DNA of 64,000 nucleotides from Globomyces pollinis-pini (GCA_025399215.1 MU621107.1:1-64000), one strand, 5' to 3'; counted from the first letter of the stretch, positions 10,539 to 24,731 are shown. The notes: generated by a model from the letters alone, not told the origin. A program made the numbers and translations.

Positions 10539-11879
10539 ATGACAGACTTTCAAGGAATACCCCATTCACAGAAACAGAAGAGAAGAGAGGAGAGAGTGAG
10601 AGAATATCAATTATTTCGATTCATTGACAATCATAAAGGATTCAATTTGGATTCCGTTAAAAATGTATATTCCAACTTATTTTGATTCTACTGATAGGTA
10701 TTTACCAAACAATAATTTAATTCCAATTTTAAATTAGGAAATTAACAATATTTACCAAACTGGAAATTATTTTAAATTGTTCAATTTCGATCAAACTTAC
10801 TTTCCTTCTTATGAACATAGGCAATTGCGGCATTTATTGAGTTGTCCAAAACCTTCTAATGTTATATATACTCATTTCAATACTGTTAATTGTTGGAATT
10901 CTTTCACAAATACCCATACAGTTTTACTGGATTTACATGATCAAGTGGCATGTAGTAGAATAACTAGCATATCTGCTCTAAATGATCTTTTGGTGATCGG
11001 AGGTATTGAATTTATGGATTAAATCTGAATTGGTTAGGTTTCAGTGCAGATTTCTTATTAAAACGTTTGGATGCTTCAGATGAACCCATCATAAATGGTA
11101 CTATTGCTGATAGTTCCAGAGCAATTACAAACCACCTCAAACTCTCAAACTCTAGAAACAGAGGTATAATCTTTTGTAGTTTACGAACTGTAGGTCCTCA
11201 GTGCATCGTATCCAGTAATGACGACAAGCTACGTATTGTAGATTTGGAAAGATTGAAAACTATCAATGAATTTTCATTGTCTTGGGCGCCAAATGTAAAT
11301 GAATTGATTGATAATGTGTAGTGTTCAACACAAAGTCCTGATGGTCGGTTAATATGTGTAGTGGGAGACAGCAATGATTCTTTATTAATTGCCCCCGAAT
11401 CAGGAAAATGTAGATGAATGATCTTCTAAACTGTTGATGTAGGTGTAGGAAAGTTAACTGGTCACTGTGATTATACATTTGCCTGTGATTGGTTATCCTC
11501 CGGAAATGTGATTGCTACAGGCGGTCAAGATATGACCACCAGACTTTATGATACCAGAAGGATGGGGAGTCCCTTTTTTGTGTTTCAAGCAACAATGGGC
11601 CCTGTGAGGTCCTTAACATTCAGTCCTGATGGACAATTTCTGCTCATGGCTGAATCAGCAGACTACATTCAAGTGATTGATATGAAAAGATTGGAGAATC
11701 CTCAGGTATTTGATTTCTTTGGTGAGATTTCTGGTACAAGTTGGAGTCCAAATAGTGATGTTTTTTATGTAGGAAATTCTGGTAAAATGTCTTTTCGCAA
11801 ACTAAACTTAGCACCGAGATATGGCGGTATAATTGAGTATAAGAAGAGAAATATAATTCACGAATATGGTCTTATCTAA
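10539..11879 (+). CDS. WD40-repeat protein
   Basis: A 390-residue protein (introns 73, 35, 27 and 33 nt; spliced length divisible by three). The N-terminus MTDFQGIPHSQKQKRREERV and the block CPKPSNVIYTHFNTVNCWNSF resemble an uncharacterised family of fungal and plant WD40 proteins. WD repeats follow: VSSNDDKLRIVDLERLK, GHCDYTFACDWLSSGNVIA followed by GGQDMTTRLYDTRRM, and SLTFSPDGQFLLMAESADY. No catalytic domain is present, so it is probably a scaffold with unknown partners. The first intron is a two-unit tandem intron, listed separately; ATG 10539 is needed to read into the next exon in frame. Confidence 0.75.
10665..10737 (+). other. two-unit tandem intron (33 + 40 nt) in the WD40 gene
   Basis: The 73-nt intron splits into two complete GT-AG units. 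The first ends CTACTGATAG and the second starts GTATTTACC immediately after. Removing both keeps the frame from SVKN into EINNIYQTG. Removing only one introduces stops. Confidence 0.75.
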
Positions 11880-12057
11880 TTTTTGGAGTGTATCAAATTT
11901 ATCTTTTTTGATTCCCGCTTTGCTCCAGATGAAGAAGACAATGGATTTGGATGTAAGCTGCAATATTATACAAGGCATACATGGCATTCCATTGCATCTT
12001 AATAAAGCTACATGATTCTTGACCACTTGATAATTTTTTTTTACAATCTTCAGAGAC

Positions 12058-13073
12058 ATGCTAGTACGTCAACTCTTACAACCTCAGCACCGTAGATGGA
12101 CTTTTCAATTGATGAAATTGAAATACTCTACAAAAGTGAATGTTTCTTTTATTGCTAAATTGCGAAAAGAAACAGAATGTACTATTTCCAAAGCAAAAGA
12201 AGCATTAGGAAATACCAATAATGATTACGATTTAGCATTACAATGGCTGAAAGATGATTTGGCAGAGTCAGCATTAAAGAAATCCGAAAAATTAAGTAAT
12301 CGTGTGACAGTTGAAGGACTTGTTGGAATTTATACACATCCAATGGGGATCAGTGGGTCTTTGGTTGAATTAAACTGTGAAACTGATTTTGTTGCCAAAG
12401 CAAGGTAACCATTTTCTATCTTATCTTTTTTAGTTTATTTGTGAATTTAGTTTCTAAAGTCACTAAAACTGTATCTCTGTTTGAAACTGGTGACAATACA
12501 AGTCATAATTGGATTAAACCTGTTGATATAGCGTCATTGTTACAACGAAACTTGGTCGATTCTGAACAAGTTGAAACAGTACAAGAATCTTGTAGAGGTG
12601 TGATTGGAAAACTGGGTGAAAATATTCAAATTCGACGTGGAATTGTTGCTCATCAAGATGGTCAGTCTAATTTGATTATTGGAGGTTATGCTCATGCTGC
12701 AGGACAAGTTTTACCACCTGGTTTAGGTCGATTGGGCAGTATTGTGGTTTTGGAAGCATCCGAAAATCTTCAAAATAACCAACGTGAAGTATTAGCTACA
12801 TTTGCCAATAAGTTAGCTCAGCATATCTCTGGATTTAACCCCTCTTCAATTGACTTGAAAGAAGGTGTAACTGAAGAATATGCATTATTAGAACAATCTT
12901 ATTTATTTGGAGGTGGCTCTGTTCGTGAAGTATTGGAATCAACTGGCTCAAAGTTAAACGTCAAATTGTCTGTCAAAGAATTCCAGCGTCTCGAATGTGG
13001 TGAAGGATTGGAAAAGAAGTCTGATAATTTTGCAGAAGAAGTTCGTGCACAAATTAAAGCTATTGAGAAATAA
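12058..13073 (+). CDS. TSF1: mitochondrial translation elongation factor Ts
   Basis: A 328-residue protein from two exons with one 29-nt intron. A basic, Arg-rich N-terminus (MLVRQLLQPQHRRWTFQLMK) looks like a mitochondrial presequence. The UBA-like N-domain follows with the EF-Ts signature (FIAKLRKETECTISKAKEAL and ALQWLKDDL). The core contains LVELNCETDFVAKA, which continues across the intron into SLFVNLVSKV. The end holds FGGGSVREVLESTGSKLNV. EF-Ts recycles EF-Tu by nucleotide exchange in the mitochondrial matrix. The intron falls inside the conserved ETDFVA block, confirming the splice. Confidence 0.92.
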
Positions 13074-13264
13074 AGACGAGATGATAATTATAAATGCAGT
13101 TGAATCTAGAATTGTCTGTTATGAACCGTTGGTTTAGATTTGAATCCTGTAAACAACCACTGATGGTTTATGAATTCTGTAAACAACCTCTGATACGCTG
13201 AAAGATTTAATTAAAAGACCAAAATTGTAAAGGTGATGAAAATGATAATTTATGTGACATTTTT

Positions 13265-13852
13265 TTAATTATCCTTGAGTTGCAAGTTACGAGTTGCAGA
13301 AGGGATTTGAACTTTCATTCCATCCAATTCTTTTGTCATACAGATTTGACAACCTAATCGAGAACTGAAATCATTAATTAAAACAAAAATTACGTTTCTG
13401 TCAAACCAAAAGCTAAATCCAACATATCATTCTCTTCATCACTTGGTTCTTCCAATTTATCATAATACTCTTGGTCTAAAATAAGATGACAAGTGGAGCA
13501 GGCTAAAGAACCTTCACATGCACCTAAAAATAAACCAAGTTTGGATGTTAACCTTCTAATTCAATTTCATGGTGATGTGCAATATCCAATAAATTCGAAC
13601 CAGGTTTTACAGATACTGTGATGGATTCTTTTTCAGGAGTAATATAAGTGATAGATAATCTTTGGTTACTAAATATTCAATAGTTACTTTTCTTTTTCGG
13701 ATGGTTTTTCTAGTTTGGCATGACACAGGACTGAAAACTGTTAGCGTTATGATTCACATACTTGATGATGAATTGAAAGTCCGGATTCGTGATTGATTCA
13801 TCTGTCTTCCCAATGGAATTGCCCTTCTTGTGAATCTAATTAAATTGAACAT
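13265..13852 (-). CDS. YAH1: mitochondrial adrenodoxin-type [2Fe-2S] ferredoxin
   Basis: A 156-residue protein in five exons (introns 31, 28, 29 and 29 nt; spliced length divisible by three). The N-terminus [17 protein letters not shown] is a mitochondrial presequence type. The ferredoxin domain shows [20 protein letters not shown] and [16 protein letters not shown], with cluster cysteines in [10 protein letters not shown] and the fourth in RLGCQIC. The acidic loop [12 protein letters not shown] is typical of adrenodoxins. These ferredoxins supply electrons for Fe-S cluster assembly and haem A or ubiquinone synthesis in the matrix. An internal ATG further upstream leads to an early stop, so 13852 is chosen. 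Confidence 0.92.
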
Positions 13853-14026
13853 CAAAAAAAGAAAACATTTTTGTCCTCAATTTCAATCGGTATCAAAGAA
13901 CTCTGGAATGCAGATGGGACTCTAATTCAAGGTTATGGAGAATTGATCCCTTAAGAAATTTACATTTTTTGGTAACGAAGATTCAATGTGAATTGGATGG
14001 GTTTATTCTTAAAAAATATTCGGTTT

Positions 14027-15555
14027 TCACTTTTCTGGTTCTTGTAACTCAAGGTCATTTAGTCCAAAATTTTCATTTTGTTCCCAGGTTCTCTCATAGC
14101 TTTCAAACTTCATGTTTGGATCTGGATCAGGGGCATATGGATTCTGCAAGTGAGAATTAGCCAATGGATCATCCAAAATCAATTGCACAGGGAAGGATTC
14201 ACCATCGAGAATCTACCAAGATACATTAACCAAAATTCATTACCTTTTGTAATTTACCCAAAAATTCTTTGAATTTTCCCTTAGAATCAGATTCAGCTGA
14301 ATCTCCAGATAAGAAGTTGAATCTTCCGTCTAACTCTTCTTTAACCTATTATATTAATTGGGTTTAAAAAACTCACTTGACTCAATAATCCTTCAATTGT
14401 TGTAAACCTGCCTCCAAGAGTACCAGTAGATAGTTCAAGTCCAATTTCAGGAATTTGTAATCCACATGATTCCGACTATCATAAGATGTTAATATTCAAA
14501 CCTTGAGTATATCACGACTAAGATCATCCATTTCAGTCATTAATAGGGTGATTTTTTGACCAACAGGTGAAATTGCACTTCCAGATTTGACTTCATTCGA
14601 TTTATATCCACATTGGTCACAGTCAGTTGCCATAATAATCACTTCCTATAACATTAATAAATGATGTATTACTTTGAAATGTGGAATATCAAGCATATGC
14701 ATTCTTGTCTCGGATGGAGCATTACATCCTATTCAAAAGTAAGATTTTTTAGATTGCTTACGAGAACAGTTTCCTGGAAATCTATGAACTTGTTCTTTTA
14801 GGTCAAATTCTTCGAAATTCTCTTCTTCTTCATGGTCTGGGTTTAATCCAATAGCAGCATTCTGCTCACGGGTTCGTTTATAATTCTTTATGGTGATTTG
14901 AGGATCAGCTTTTGGCGCACAAAGATTCTCAATATAACTGTTTCCGGTAGGATCATCAATAGAAATTGTAAAATGGCGTTCATTATCATACATTTGTTGC
15001 AAAATTGTAATGATTCCTTCAATTTGTTCATACAACTCTGGATGTTGAAGCTAACACATAAATCAACATCAAACATTACCATTCTAGCGGATTGGTCTTG
15101 CTTAAGACCATCAATTGCACGACTTACCAATCCATCAACTGTTGATAAAACACCACGTTGTGATGTCGATGGAATTTCGAAATCCATTTCTTCAAATCGA
15201 ACTGTTGCCCATTCAGATTTCACAATCTGACGATTTAAATCTGCTTGAGACTTGATAGTACAGGTTTGATGAACACCATGAACTTGAAAAGTGGAAGCAG
15301 ATTGAATTTCATTATTCTTAAAACCACAATGAGGACATTCAAATGCCATTAAAACAACTTCTCTGAAATGAGGAATTTTGGTAAGAAGTAGTTTGGTAAC
15401 TCCCTAAGGAATAGAATTAAAAATCAAATGAATACATTATCATGACAATTCATACATAAGGAGTCCATTTCAGTGATACTCTGAGATCCATCAATATTTT
15501 CAAACAGTGGTTCAGTAGTCCTAAGTTCAGAATTGATTTCTTTTGTTTCTGTCAT
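14027..15555 (-). CDS. ZPR1: zinc finger protein ZPR1
   Basis: ZPR1 with both halves of its duplicated structure. The first zinc finger begins CMNCHDNGVTKLLLTKIPHF and ends CPHCG; the second reads CSRCNAPSETRMHMLDIPHF, ending CDQCG. Each is followed by its alpha/beta domain (SQRGVLSTVDGLVSRAIDGL and IGLELSTGTLGGRFTTIEGL), with conserved LDDPLANS and ERTWEQNE near the end. ZPR1 assists folding of translation factor eEF1A and shuttles between cytoplasm and nucleus. Nine or so introns of 24-34 nt interrupt it. The ATG at 15555 lies shortly before the first finger. Confidence 0.95.
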
Positions 15556-15679
15556 TAAAAATAGTTTAAAAATTAATTTTTTTTTTCCACTTTCTTCTAT
15601 ACAATTCTATGGATTGAAAATGATGGAATTTGATATAAAAAGACGATTTATTAAATTAAACAATTAAGATTAAGCAACT

Positions 15680-16996
15680 TCAGAGAATCATAAAGTAAAT
15701 CATAGACATTAATATACTCATCATTGGAGATGTACAAGATGCTCCTGATTTACTATAATCAACCACTTCTCCTGTTAATCCAGCATTTTGACTCGTAGTA
15801 CTATTAGCTTCAACAAAAAAACCTTCCACTTGTTGGAAATCTGTTTTAAATGCTTGGAGAATGTTTGGTTTAAGGGTAATGGCAAAATCTCGATGAGTAA
15901 CACCTTCGTGTTTTACAATTTCAAATATGCTATACAGTTTGATTTTCGGATACAGGTTCAAATACGTCGCATTGGTTAAAAACTGTCTCCACCACGCTTG
16001 CTTTATGGCAAGTTCTCCAGGACCGACAGATATTGTTGAATTTGTATGGAATGCGGCTGCGGTTTCTGCAATCATCATTGGTTTGTTAAGCTTAACTGCA
16101 TAATCAGTGTAAAAATCCGATCTGTTGGTAAAAAACGTATGAAATTGGTCTGGTATAGGTAATACGTTATCAATCCAAGGCCATTTTGTTCCAAAGTGAT
16201 ACACCGACATTCCAACCCAATCAACCTCATCGTCACCCTAATCATTTAATAGACTGGTTAGTTACGGGATAAAATGGAGCATATGGATCATCACCAGCAT
16301 CAAGTTTACCATTTTTGTTCGTATCCATTAAAGCCATATCTGCACGGGAAATGACTTGTCCACGTATTGGGTATGGATCTATCAAATTAGTACATAAACC
16401 ATCTTACATCCATTTCCACTTGAAGGGGCCCATACCATAGCTGTTAAAGGTGCATTCTTCTTTAACGCAACGCGCACTTTCTTCCATAAAGCAATAAACA
16501 TTGTTGGACGTTGGCCCCATTGATTCCAATTACTAGAATAAATTTGCTTGTAACTTTACCCATTCATCTCTGGTCCAAATCGTAATAAAACTCGTCGCCC
16601 TCTTTCATTCATTTTACCACATTGTAATGCTAAATGTTCAATATGCGCATCCGTGATTGATTCTGGAGAAGGTTTTGGAAATACAGTTAAATAAACGATT
16701 GCATCAGTATTGGTTTGTTCAATCTATTTTTAGTTACCAGAATATTTTATAACCTGTTCAATGGGAAAGGTGAACTCTTTCTCCCCTACAGGAAGATTTT
16801 GACCATATTGGAACCCAGACGGTTTGAACCCCAAGCGATCAATGAATTTTTGAGGTCGATCACCATCTCTTCCATCCGTTTGTAACCAAGGCATAAAGTA
16901 GGCTTTACCATCTGGTGGTTCGTTCAACGAAGTTACCGCGCGATTAATTGATGCACTAAAAGAAAATGTGTTTAAAGCCAATGAATGAACAAGCAT
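15680..16996 (-). CDS. secreted or anchored GH26-type glycoside hydrolase
   Basis: Glycosidase with the family 26 layout. The start MLVHSLALNTFSFSASINRA is a weak signal peptide candidate. Later blocks are RVLLRFGPEMNG (with the acid/base Glu), NWNQWGQRPTMFIALWKKVR, VWAPSSGNGYPYPIRG, DWVGMSVYHFG and PMMIAETAAAFH (candidate nucleophile Glu). The C-terminus ends in a hydrophobic tail (MMSILMSMIYFMIL) after a small-residue stretch, as in GPI-anchored proteins. GH26 enzymes mostly cleave beta-mannans; the true substrate cannot be read from sequence. Introns are short, and a 29-nt intron splits the GNGYPYP block. It lies just downstream of the GH16 gene on the same strand. Confidence 0.75.
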
Positions 16997-17178
16997 TTAA
17001 TTAATTGAATTGTTTAATTGTTGAGACTTATTTGTGATCTTGTTTTTAAGTCAGCCTCGTCGGAGTTAGATTAAATATTCGATCATTATAAACACTGAAG
17101 TACAGCCATTCCGATCAAACAGATCTTATTGTATAGTAATGGTAAGGTGGGTTAGACATAAAAATGTATATTTAAAGT

Positions 17179-18306
17179 TTAACATGCTGTTACTTTAGCA
17201 TATGCTATAATCATTTCAAGACTGCGAACATCATTAGGAACGGGTTTACTAAAACCAGGTTGGATCGCATAATTGAAAACAAAGCCGAATGGATTTTGAT
17301 CGTAAGGCCAACTATTCGTTGCAAAATTGTTTGGAGCAGAATATTGGTTGTTGAATTTCCCATTACAATAGAAGCGAATCACCTTATCAGTTACTTCTAC
17401 AGCAACTTTATTCCACTTTGTTACATCCATCTTGCAATTGGGAAATCCTTTTGCGTTGGCAGCATGAAAATCTTGAAAATGGAGAGATTGTGGAGTATGC
17501 GATCCTCCGCCAAAACCAGTATTATACTCAAAAATATCAATTTCTCCATGTAGAGGCCAATTGAAATTTTTCCCTTCTTCTTGAGGTAACATCCAAATTG
17601 CTGGGAAAGCACCATCTGAAGCTTTATCCAGTCGGAATTTAATTTCTGCCCGAAAGTTTTTCCAGCCCTGTTTGGTTCTGATTCTTGCTGATGTCCATTT
17701 ACCATCCTTTTTAATTGCCTTGATGTGCAACTTTTTTCCTTTGGTAAATATGTTTTCTGGATTGTTCGGATAACTTTGGATTTCACCATTTGCGACCACA
17801 TCTTCTCGATAATAACCGTCACCCAACCCTTTGGAAAAATCTGTGCGAAACAAGAGCTTTCCGTTTGGGTTGCACTTTCCTTCCCCGCGATTTCCATCAT
17901 CTTTTTCTGGCTTATCTTTTTTTGGTTTGTCCTCCTTTGGTTTATCTCCTTTTGGTTTATCTTTCTTTGGCTTGTCTTTCTTTGGTTTGTCTTTCTTTGG
18001 TTTATCCTTCTTTGGTTTGTCTTTCTTTGGTTTATCCTTCTTTGGCTTGTCTTTCTTCGGTTTGTCTTCATCTTTTTTCGGTTTATCTTTCCCATGTTTT
18101 CCCTTGTATACCATCCAATCATCATCATCATCACCATCTTCATCATCTTTATCGTCAGATTCTTCTTTAGCAGCATAATGGTTATGTTTTCTGTTTGAGT
18201 AATGCATATGAGAGACAGGTTTATAATCATATAAGCTTAGTTCATCTTGATATCTAGTTGACGCAAGCCCCACTGATAGACTCCAGATCAAAAGCAACTT
18301 CAACAT
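17179..18306 (-). CDS. secreted GH16 beta-glucanase/transglycosylase with Lys-rich stalk
   Basis: One intronless exon. I choose the ATG at 18306, which gives a clean signal peptide (MLKLLLIWSLSVGLAS); the frame is open to another ATG at 18369, which would add 21 mostly polar residues before it. After the signal comes an acidic patch (EESDDKDDEDGDDDDD), then about a dozen KPKKD pentapeptide repeats, then the GH16 domain. The catalytic motif HGEIDIFEYN has the E-x-D-x-x-E arrangement. Conserved FPAIWMLPQEEG, SLHFQDFHAAN and the closing FVFNYAIQPGFS are present. GH16 enzymes of fungi cut or re-link wall beta-1,3-glucans. The basic stalk may tether the enzyme to acidic wall polymers, which is inference. 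Confidence 0.88.
   Translation of the reverse strand: MLKLLLIWSLSVGLASTRYQDELSLYDYKPVSHMHYSNRKHNHYAAKEESDDKDDEDGDDDDDWMVYKGKHGKDKPKKDEDKPKKDKPKKDKPKKDKPKKDKPKKDKPKKDKPKKDKPKGDKPKEDKPKKDKPEKDDGNRGEGKCNPNGKLLFRTDFSKGLGDGYYREDVVANGEIQSYPNNPENIFTKGKKLHIKAIKKDGKWTSARIRTKQGWKNFRAEIKFRLDKASDGAFPAIWMLPQEEGKNFNWPLHGEIDIFEYNTGFGGGSHTPQSLHFQDFHAANAKGFPNCKMDVTKWNKVAVEVTDKVIRFYCNGKFNNQYSAPNNFATNSWPYDQNPFGFVFNYAIQPGFSKPVPNDVRSLEMIIAYAKVTAC
17925..18090. repeat. 15-bp tandem repeats encoding KPKKD
   Basis: Imperfect 15-bp units read on the minus strand as KPKKD, with KPKGD and KPKED variants. Synonymous differences between units show that the array is not freshly duplicated. It forms the stalk of the GH16 protein. 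The antisense frames (SFFGLSFFGLS and similar) are shadows. Confidence 0.9.
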
Positions 18307-18369
18307 TATAGAGAGAAATGAGAGAGGAGAGAAAGATCTTATGTGAGGGGAACTTCGCCAGCGAACCAA

Positions 18370-18691
18370 ACATCAGTGTAGGCAAAGAATGATAAGTTTG
18401 ATTGAATAAGCAGATGATTAAAATCAATTGAAGTCAGGATTAATTCAACAATTTTTATAATTGTTATAATAGCATCGTTTTGTATAATGCAATCATACCA
18501 ATAGTACATACAACCACGTAAAACTACATTATGTACAGGTCAATACATTTCTTTAAGTAATTGCATTCTTATTCCAATTGAAATCCAATTTGAATTCATT
18601 ATTCAATTCAAAAGATTATTTTACCGATTATCAGTCACAGTCACAGATGTCTAAACATGTGATGATGGATAGAAATCTTCCCTAAAATAAA
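18370..18691. other. divergent intergenic region
   Basis: About 320 bp between the divergent GH16 and PEX5 genes. No coding sequence or RNA gene is apparent. It is presumably a shared promoter region. Confidence 0.55.
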
Positions 18692-21120
18692 ATGGATTGT
18701 GGTCCTTCAAATCCTTTAGCAAAATTAAATAATCATCTGCATGATGGTCCAATGATGAAGGTTGTTAAATATTTTATCATTTCTAACTAGTAGGATAAAT
18801 TGGCTTTTACAAATTCAAAGGGAGTTCATTCAAAGGTTTACTTGTTTAAATTCTGATCATACAGTTTGCTGATGAGTTCTTTCATGAAGGTCCTAGTCAC
18901 TTTATAAATAATAAGTCTCAATTGGAGCAGGATATTTCACATTCCCAGTTAAATCTCGCTAGTTTATCGTTATCCAATGGTCCTACTAACTTACAAACCT
19001 CTGATTGGTCTCAAGAATTTCAAATGCAACATCCAGGATCTTCTAACCATATTGAACAAAGTCATTTCGAGTCTGCTTTTGCTGCATCTTCCACTCCTAA
19101 TTGGGCAATGGAATTTCAATCTCAACAAATGCCAATGATAGATGATCACCCTCATTTACAACAAAATTTTGAAGATGCGTTTGAGCAAGCAAAAGGTTGT
19201 TTATGTACATTTCTATTTAACCTTCAATTTTGAATTCTTCAAAAGTTTGTCATTAATTTTTTTTAGAATCTTTAGCATGGGAAGCAGAATTTAATCAGAA
19301 CACAACGAATTGGGCTGGAGAATTTGAGCAACAACAAAACACGGTTGCGGTAGACGATAAAGATGCATTGGCAAAAACAGCTGGAATACTTGCTGGAATT
19401 GTATCCAGTTCAGCAAACCCCAAGTTTAAATCATCTCAATTTTTAAGTATGATGGAGCAGTTACGTGATAAAGAAATTGCAATTGAAGGCGATAAAGTAG
19501 TACAACAAATTCAACCTGCAACTTCTTTTGCAAACGAATTCTTAAAAGAAAACGGAAATAGCTTGGCAAATGAATTTACAACAGAGTTTATCAAAGGAAA
19601 TCAAAACAACTTCACCAATGAGTTTTTAGAACAAGAAGGTACATCATCAAATACCACCCAAATGATGCCTCCTTTGCCAGATTCCAGAAGTTTGGCACAG
19701 CAGTTTTTGGGAAATAATGGCCAGTCTTTGAATTGGGAAGAACAGTTCAATATGCAGTCTGTTGATTACCATCAAAGTGTGGTATCTGACCAGGAGAGGG
19801 TAAAGGAAAGTCATAGAGATCAGTCACCGCCAAGAAATTGGGCTCAAGAGTTTAAAAATGTTGAGCAAACAGCAGAGTCTAAGGATAGTCTTGATTGGGC
19901 CCACCAATTTGCTGGAGATGTCTCCCATGACATGGATTGGGCCCTTCAATTCAGAAATCAGGGAATGGAGGGGGCTTCTAATGATTGGTATGGGTGATTG
20001 CTAATCTTAGGGAAAAAATATTTGATAATAAATTAACCGAAAATGATACTTTGGCGGCCAACACCTTTAATGCAACTAATGAAGATCCCAGAATTAGAAA
20101 CTATCCATTTACGCAGAATAATGTATATAATTCGTACACGATGGAGCAGTTGCTTTCGCCTGATTTACAATCAAATTTGACAGAATCGATTTTGGCATAT
20201 GAAGCTGTTGTGCAAAAAGATCCATCAAATTCGAATGCATGGTTGGAATTAGGCAAGCGTCAACAGGAAAATGAAAATGATTTTGCAGCAATAGCTGCAC
20301 TTCGTAAAGCTATTGAATCGAACCCAAATCAAATTGATGCATACTTAACAATTGCAGTGTCATACTCCAATGAGAATTTTTCAAATGAAGCTTATCAGTC
20401 TTTGAATGACTGGCTTAATCACAACGCAAAATATTCTCACATTCCATCTACATTCACACAAATTAGCTCCACCATGGAGCGCCATGATGTTTTAGTCCAG
20501 AGATACCTACAGGCAGCAATTAGCCAACCTGGTCACAATTTTGATCCAGATGTTCAATCGGCACTAGGAATATTGTTCAATATTGGCATGGAGTATAACA
20601 AAGCTGTTGATTGCTTTCAGGCGGCATTATCAACCGCTCCTGGTGATTTCCAGTTGTGGAATCGACTAGGGTAATATCTTTATGTTTATGTGTAGAGCTA
20701 CTCTTGCAAATTCTGGAGAATCAGAAAAGGCCATTGATGCATATTTTAATGCTCTACAAATCAATCCATCTTATATTAGAGCACGTTATAATTTGGCAAT
20801 TGCCAGCATGCAAATGGGACAATACCAGGTATGAATTACAAGAATATTTACATGTCAGGAAGCAGCTGGGTATCTGCTAGGAGCTCTTGCAATCCAGGAA
20901 CGTAATATTGAGCATGTCTCGAAAAAGAATTCAGATAACCTTCAATCAATGCATTCGATTCATTTGGACCAATCAGAGGGAGTTTGGAATGCTTTGCGCA
21001 TGCTAATGAGCTCATATTGTAAGTGAAGTTAGTTATTAAGTATTAGTGCGTAGAGATGATTTGTCAAACGCATGTGATGCTCGAGACTTGAATTCTTTTA
21101 GGGGCGAATTCGATTTCTAA
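18692..21120 (+). CDS. PEX5: peroxisomal import receptor PEX5
   Basis: Cargo receptor for PTS1 proteins. The N-terminus MDCGPSNPLAKLNNHLHDG carries the conserved Cys (residue 3) that is monoubiquitinated for export from the peroxisome membrane. The middle is rich in WxxxF motifs that bind PEX14: WSQEF, WAMEF, WEAEF, WAGEF, WEEQF, WAQEF, WAHQF and WALQF. Between them are Trp-less copies such as FANEF, LANEF and FTNEF. The C-terminal half is TPR repeats (SNAWLELGKRQQENENDF, WNRLGATLANSGESEKAIDA, ARYNLAIASMQMGQY). It ends RRDDLSNACDARDLNSF, then RGEFDF. Introns are mostly 23-33 nt; one of about 71 nt lies near 19196-19266. Confidence 0.94.
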
Positions 21121-21217
21121 GAACAATTGTAATATGTACCAACTAATATAAAGTTATACGCTTATACTGTCTGTTTGTTTATATTTAAGTAATTTACAAG
21201 AATTGAAGTACCAAATC

Positions 21218-22271
21218 CTATTGATTAAATGATGAAAGTATGTCCAGTGATCCGATAAATAACTTAGCAGTACGCAGTTCGTTCGGTTGGTCCAGTCTTT
21301 GTACTGAAAATTCTACAACTTTATAGACAATCCCATCAGAGTTTTCGCAAGATAGAATGTTCTCTTCATCTACTGGAGTTCCTGATAATAGTGCAGCATG
21401 ATAATGCAATGTATCAATTGACTTTGTAAAGTACAATCTTTTATTTGGGACAGCATGCCAATACTGACCAAGTGCTGGCTTTGTGGTAGGGTAATTATCC
21501 CTATTTGAAGTCATATTGGAGTTGGAGACTGCAATGTTGACTAATATAATCGGAATGTGAAATTTGGTTGCAAGTTGGCGAAGTAAATCCTTCAGTGTAT
21601 GCAATATCTTGTATCCTACCAGAATTTTTAAATGATAATTGAAGTACCATTCGATTGACCTGGTCCTAGCAATGGTGACAATATAGATCCAATTGAATCA
21701 ATAATAATCAGACTCAAACTTAAAGTTTTATCCTAGTTTTAATGTGAATTTGTATTACTTCTAATATGTTGTACATCAGATCAAATAATTCATAGATTTC
21801 AAAACATTCCTCAATAATGATATTGTTCAATACTTCTGTAACACACTAATAAGGTAAACAGACAATAATCATACCACACTGGATCTTGAGTTTTTGAATG
21901 TATCTGAATGGTTATATAACTCTGCACATCTGTCATAAATAAAATTCTAATACCTTTGAGCAGAAAAGGCACATCCAGAGTCGATGAACAAAACAGGTTC
22001 ATTTGGACGACTGTGAGCAACCTGGAGGGTAGTGAAATGGGACAACTGTGATTTCCCACAACCAGATGGACCAGCGAATTCAATTAAATCCCCTGGTTGT
22101 ATTCCATCAAGTAACTGGTCAATACTGATATTTAGAATACCCCAAAAATTACCATTCACATCCCGTTGAAATTGGTATACCATATTGAAAAGGAATCGGT
22201 TCTTTTCGTGGTTCTGTCTCAGATATTACATTATTTGATAGTCTATGATTTGTCCGATCCGCTCTTTGCAT
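21218..22271 (-). CDS. RAD51D: RAD51 paralogue, RAD51D-like
   Basis: A 304-residue RecA-fold ATPase in six exons (introns 28, 24, 29, 26 and 32 nt; spliced length divisible by three). It shows IPISTGCECIDQLLDGI, Walker A GPSGCGKSQLS, Walker B LSLIIIDSIGSILSPLLG, and VNIAVSNSN with a following KPALGQYWHAVPNKRL, the region typical of RAD51D and related paralogues. There is no N-terminal helix-hairpin-helix domain of the length seen in RAD51. RAD51 paralogues help load RAD51 filaments in recombination. Assignment to the D subgroup rests on motif flavour; RAD57 or XRCC2 types are possible. The start is 62 bp from the divergent HELLS gene. Confidence 0.7.
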
Positions 22272-22333
22272 TCTGAATTGTCAGAGTATTTGTCCAGAAT
22301 TAAAGGTGGAAAAGTTTACTCCAGAGACAGAAA
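22272..22333. promoter_or_regulatory. 62-bp divergent promoter, RAD51D-like/HELLS
   Basis: The two start codons are separated by only 62 bp, so both genes must share a compact bidirectional promoter. No sequence box is recognised within it. Confidence 0.5.
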
Positions 22334-24684
<2,351 letters not shown>

Positions 24685-24731
24685 TAATATAAAAGCCAGA
24701 AATTTCTCTTTTGTGTATATTATTCGTTGTT

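Noticed and set aside
17725..18198. Long plus-strand frames opposite the GH16 gene (SFFGLSFFGLS repeats)
   Set aside because: They are antisense shadows of the KPKKD repeat array; the minus-strand frame has a signal peptide and the catalytic GH16 motif.
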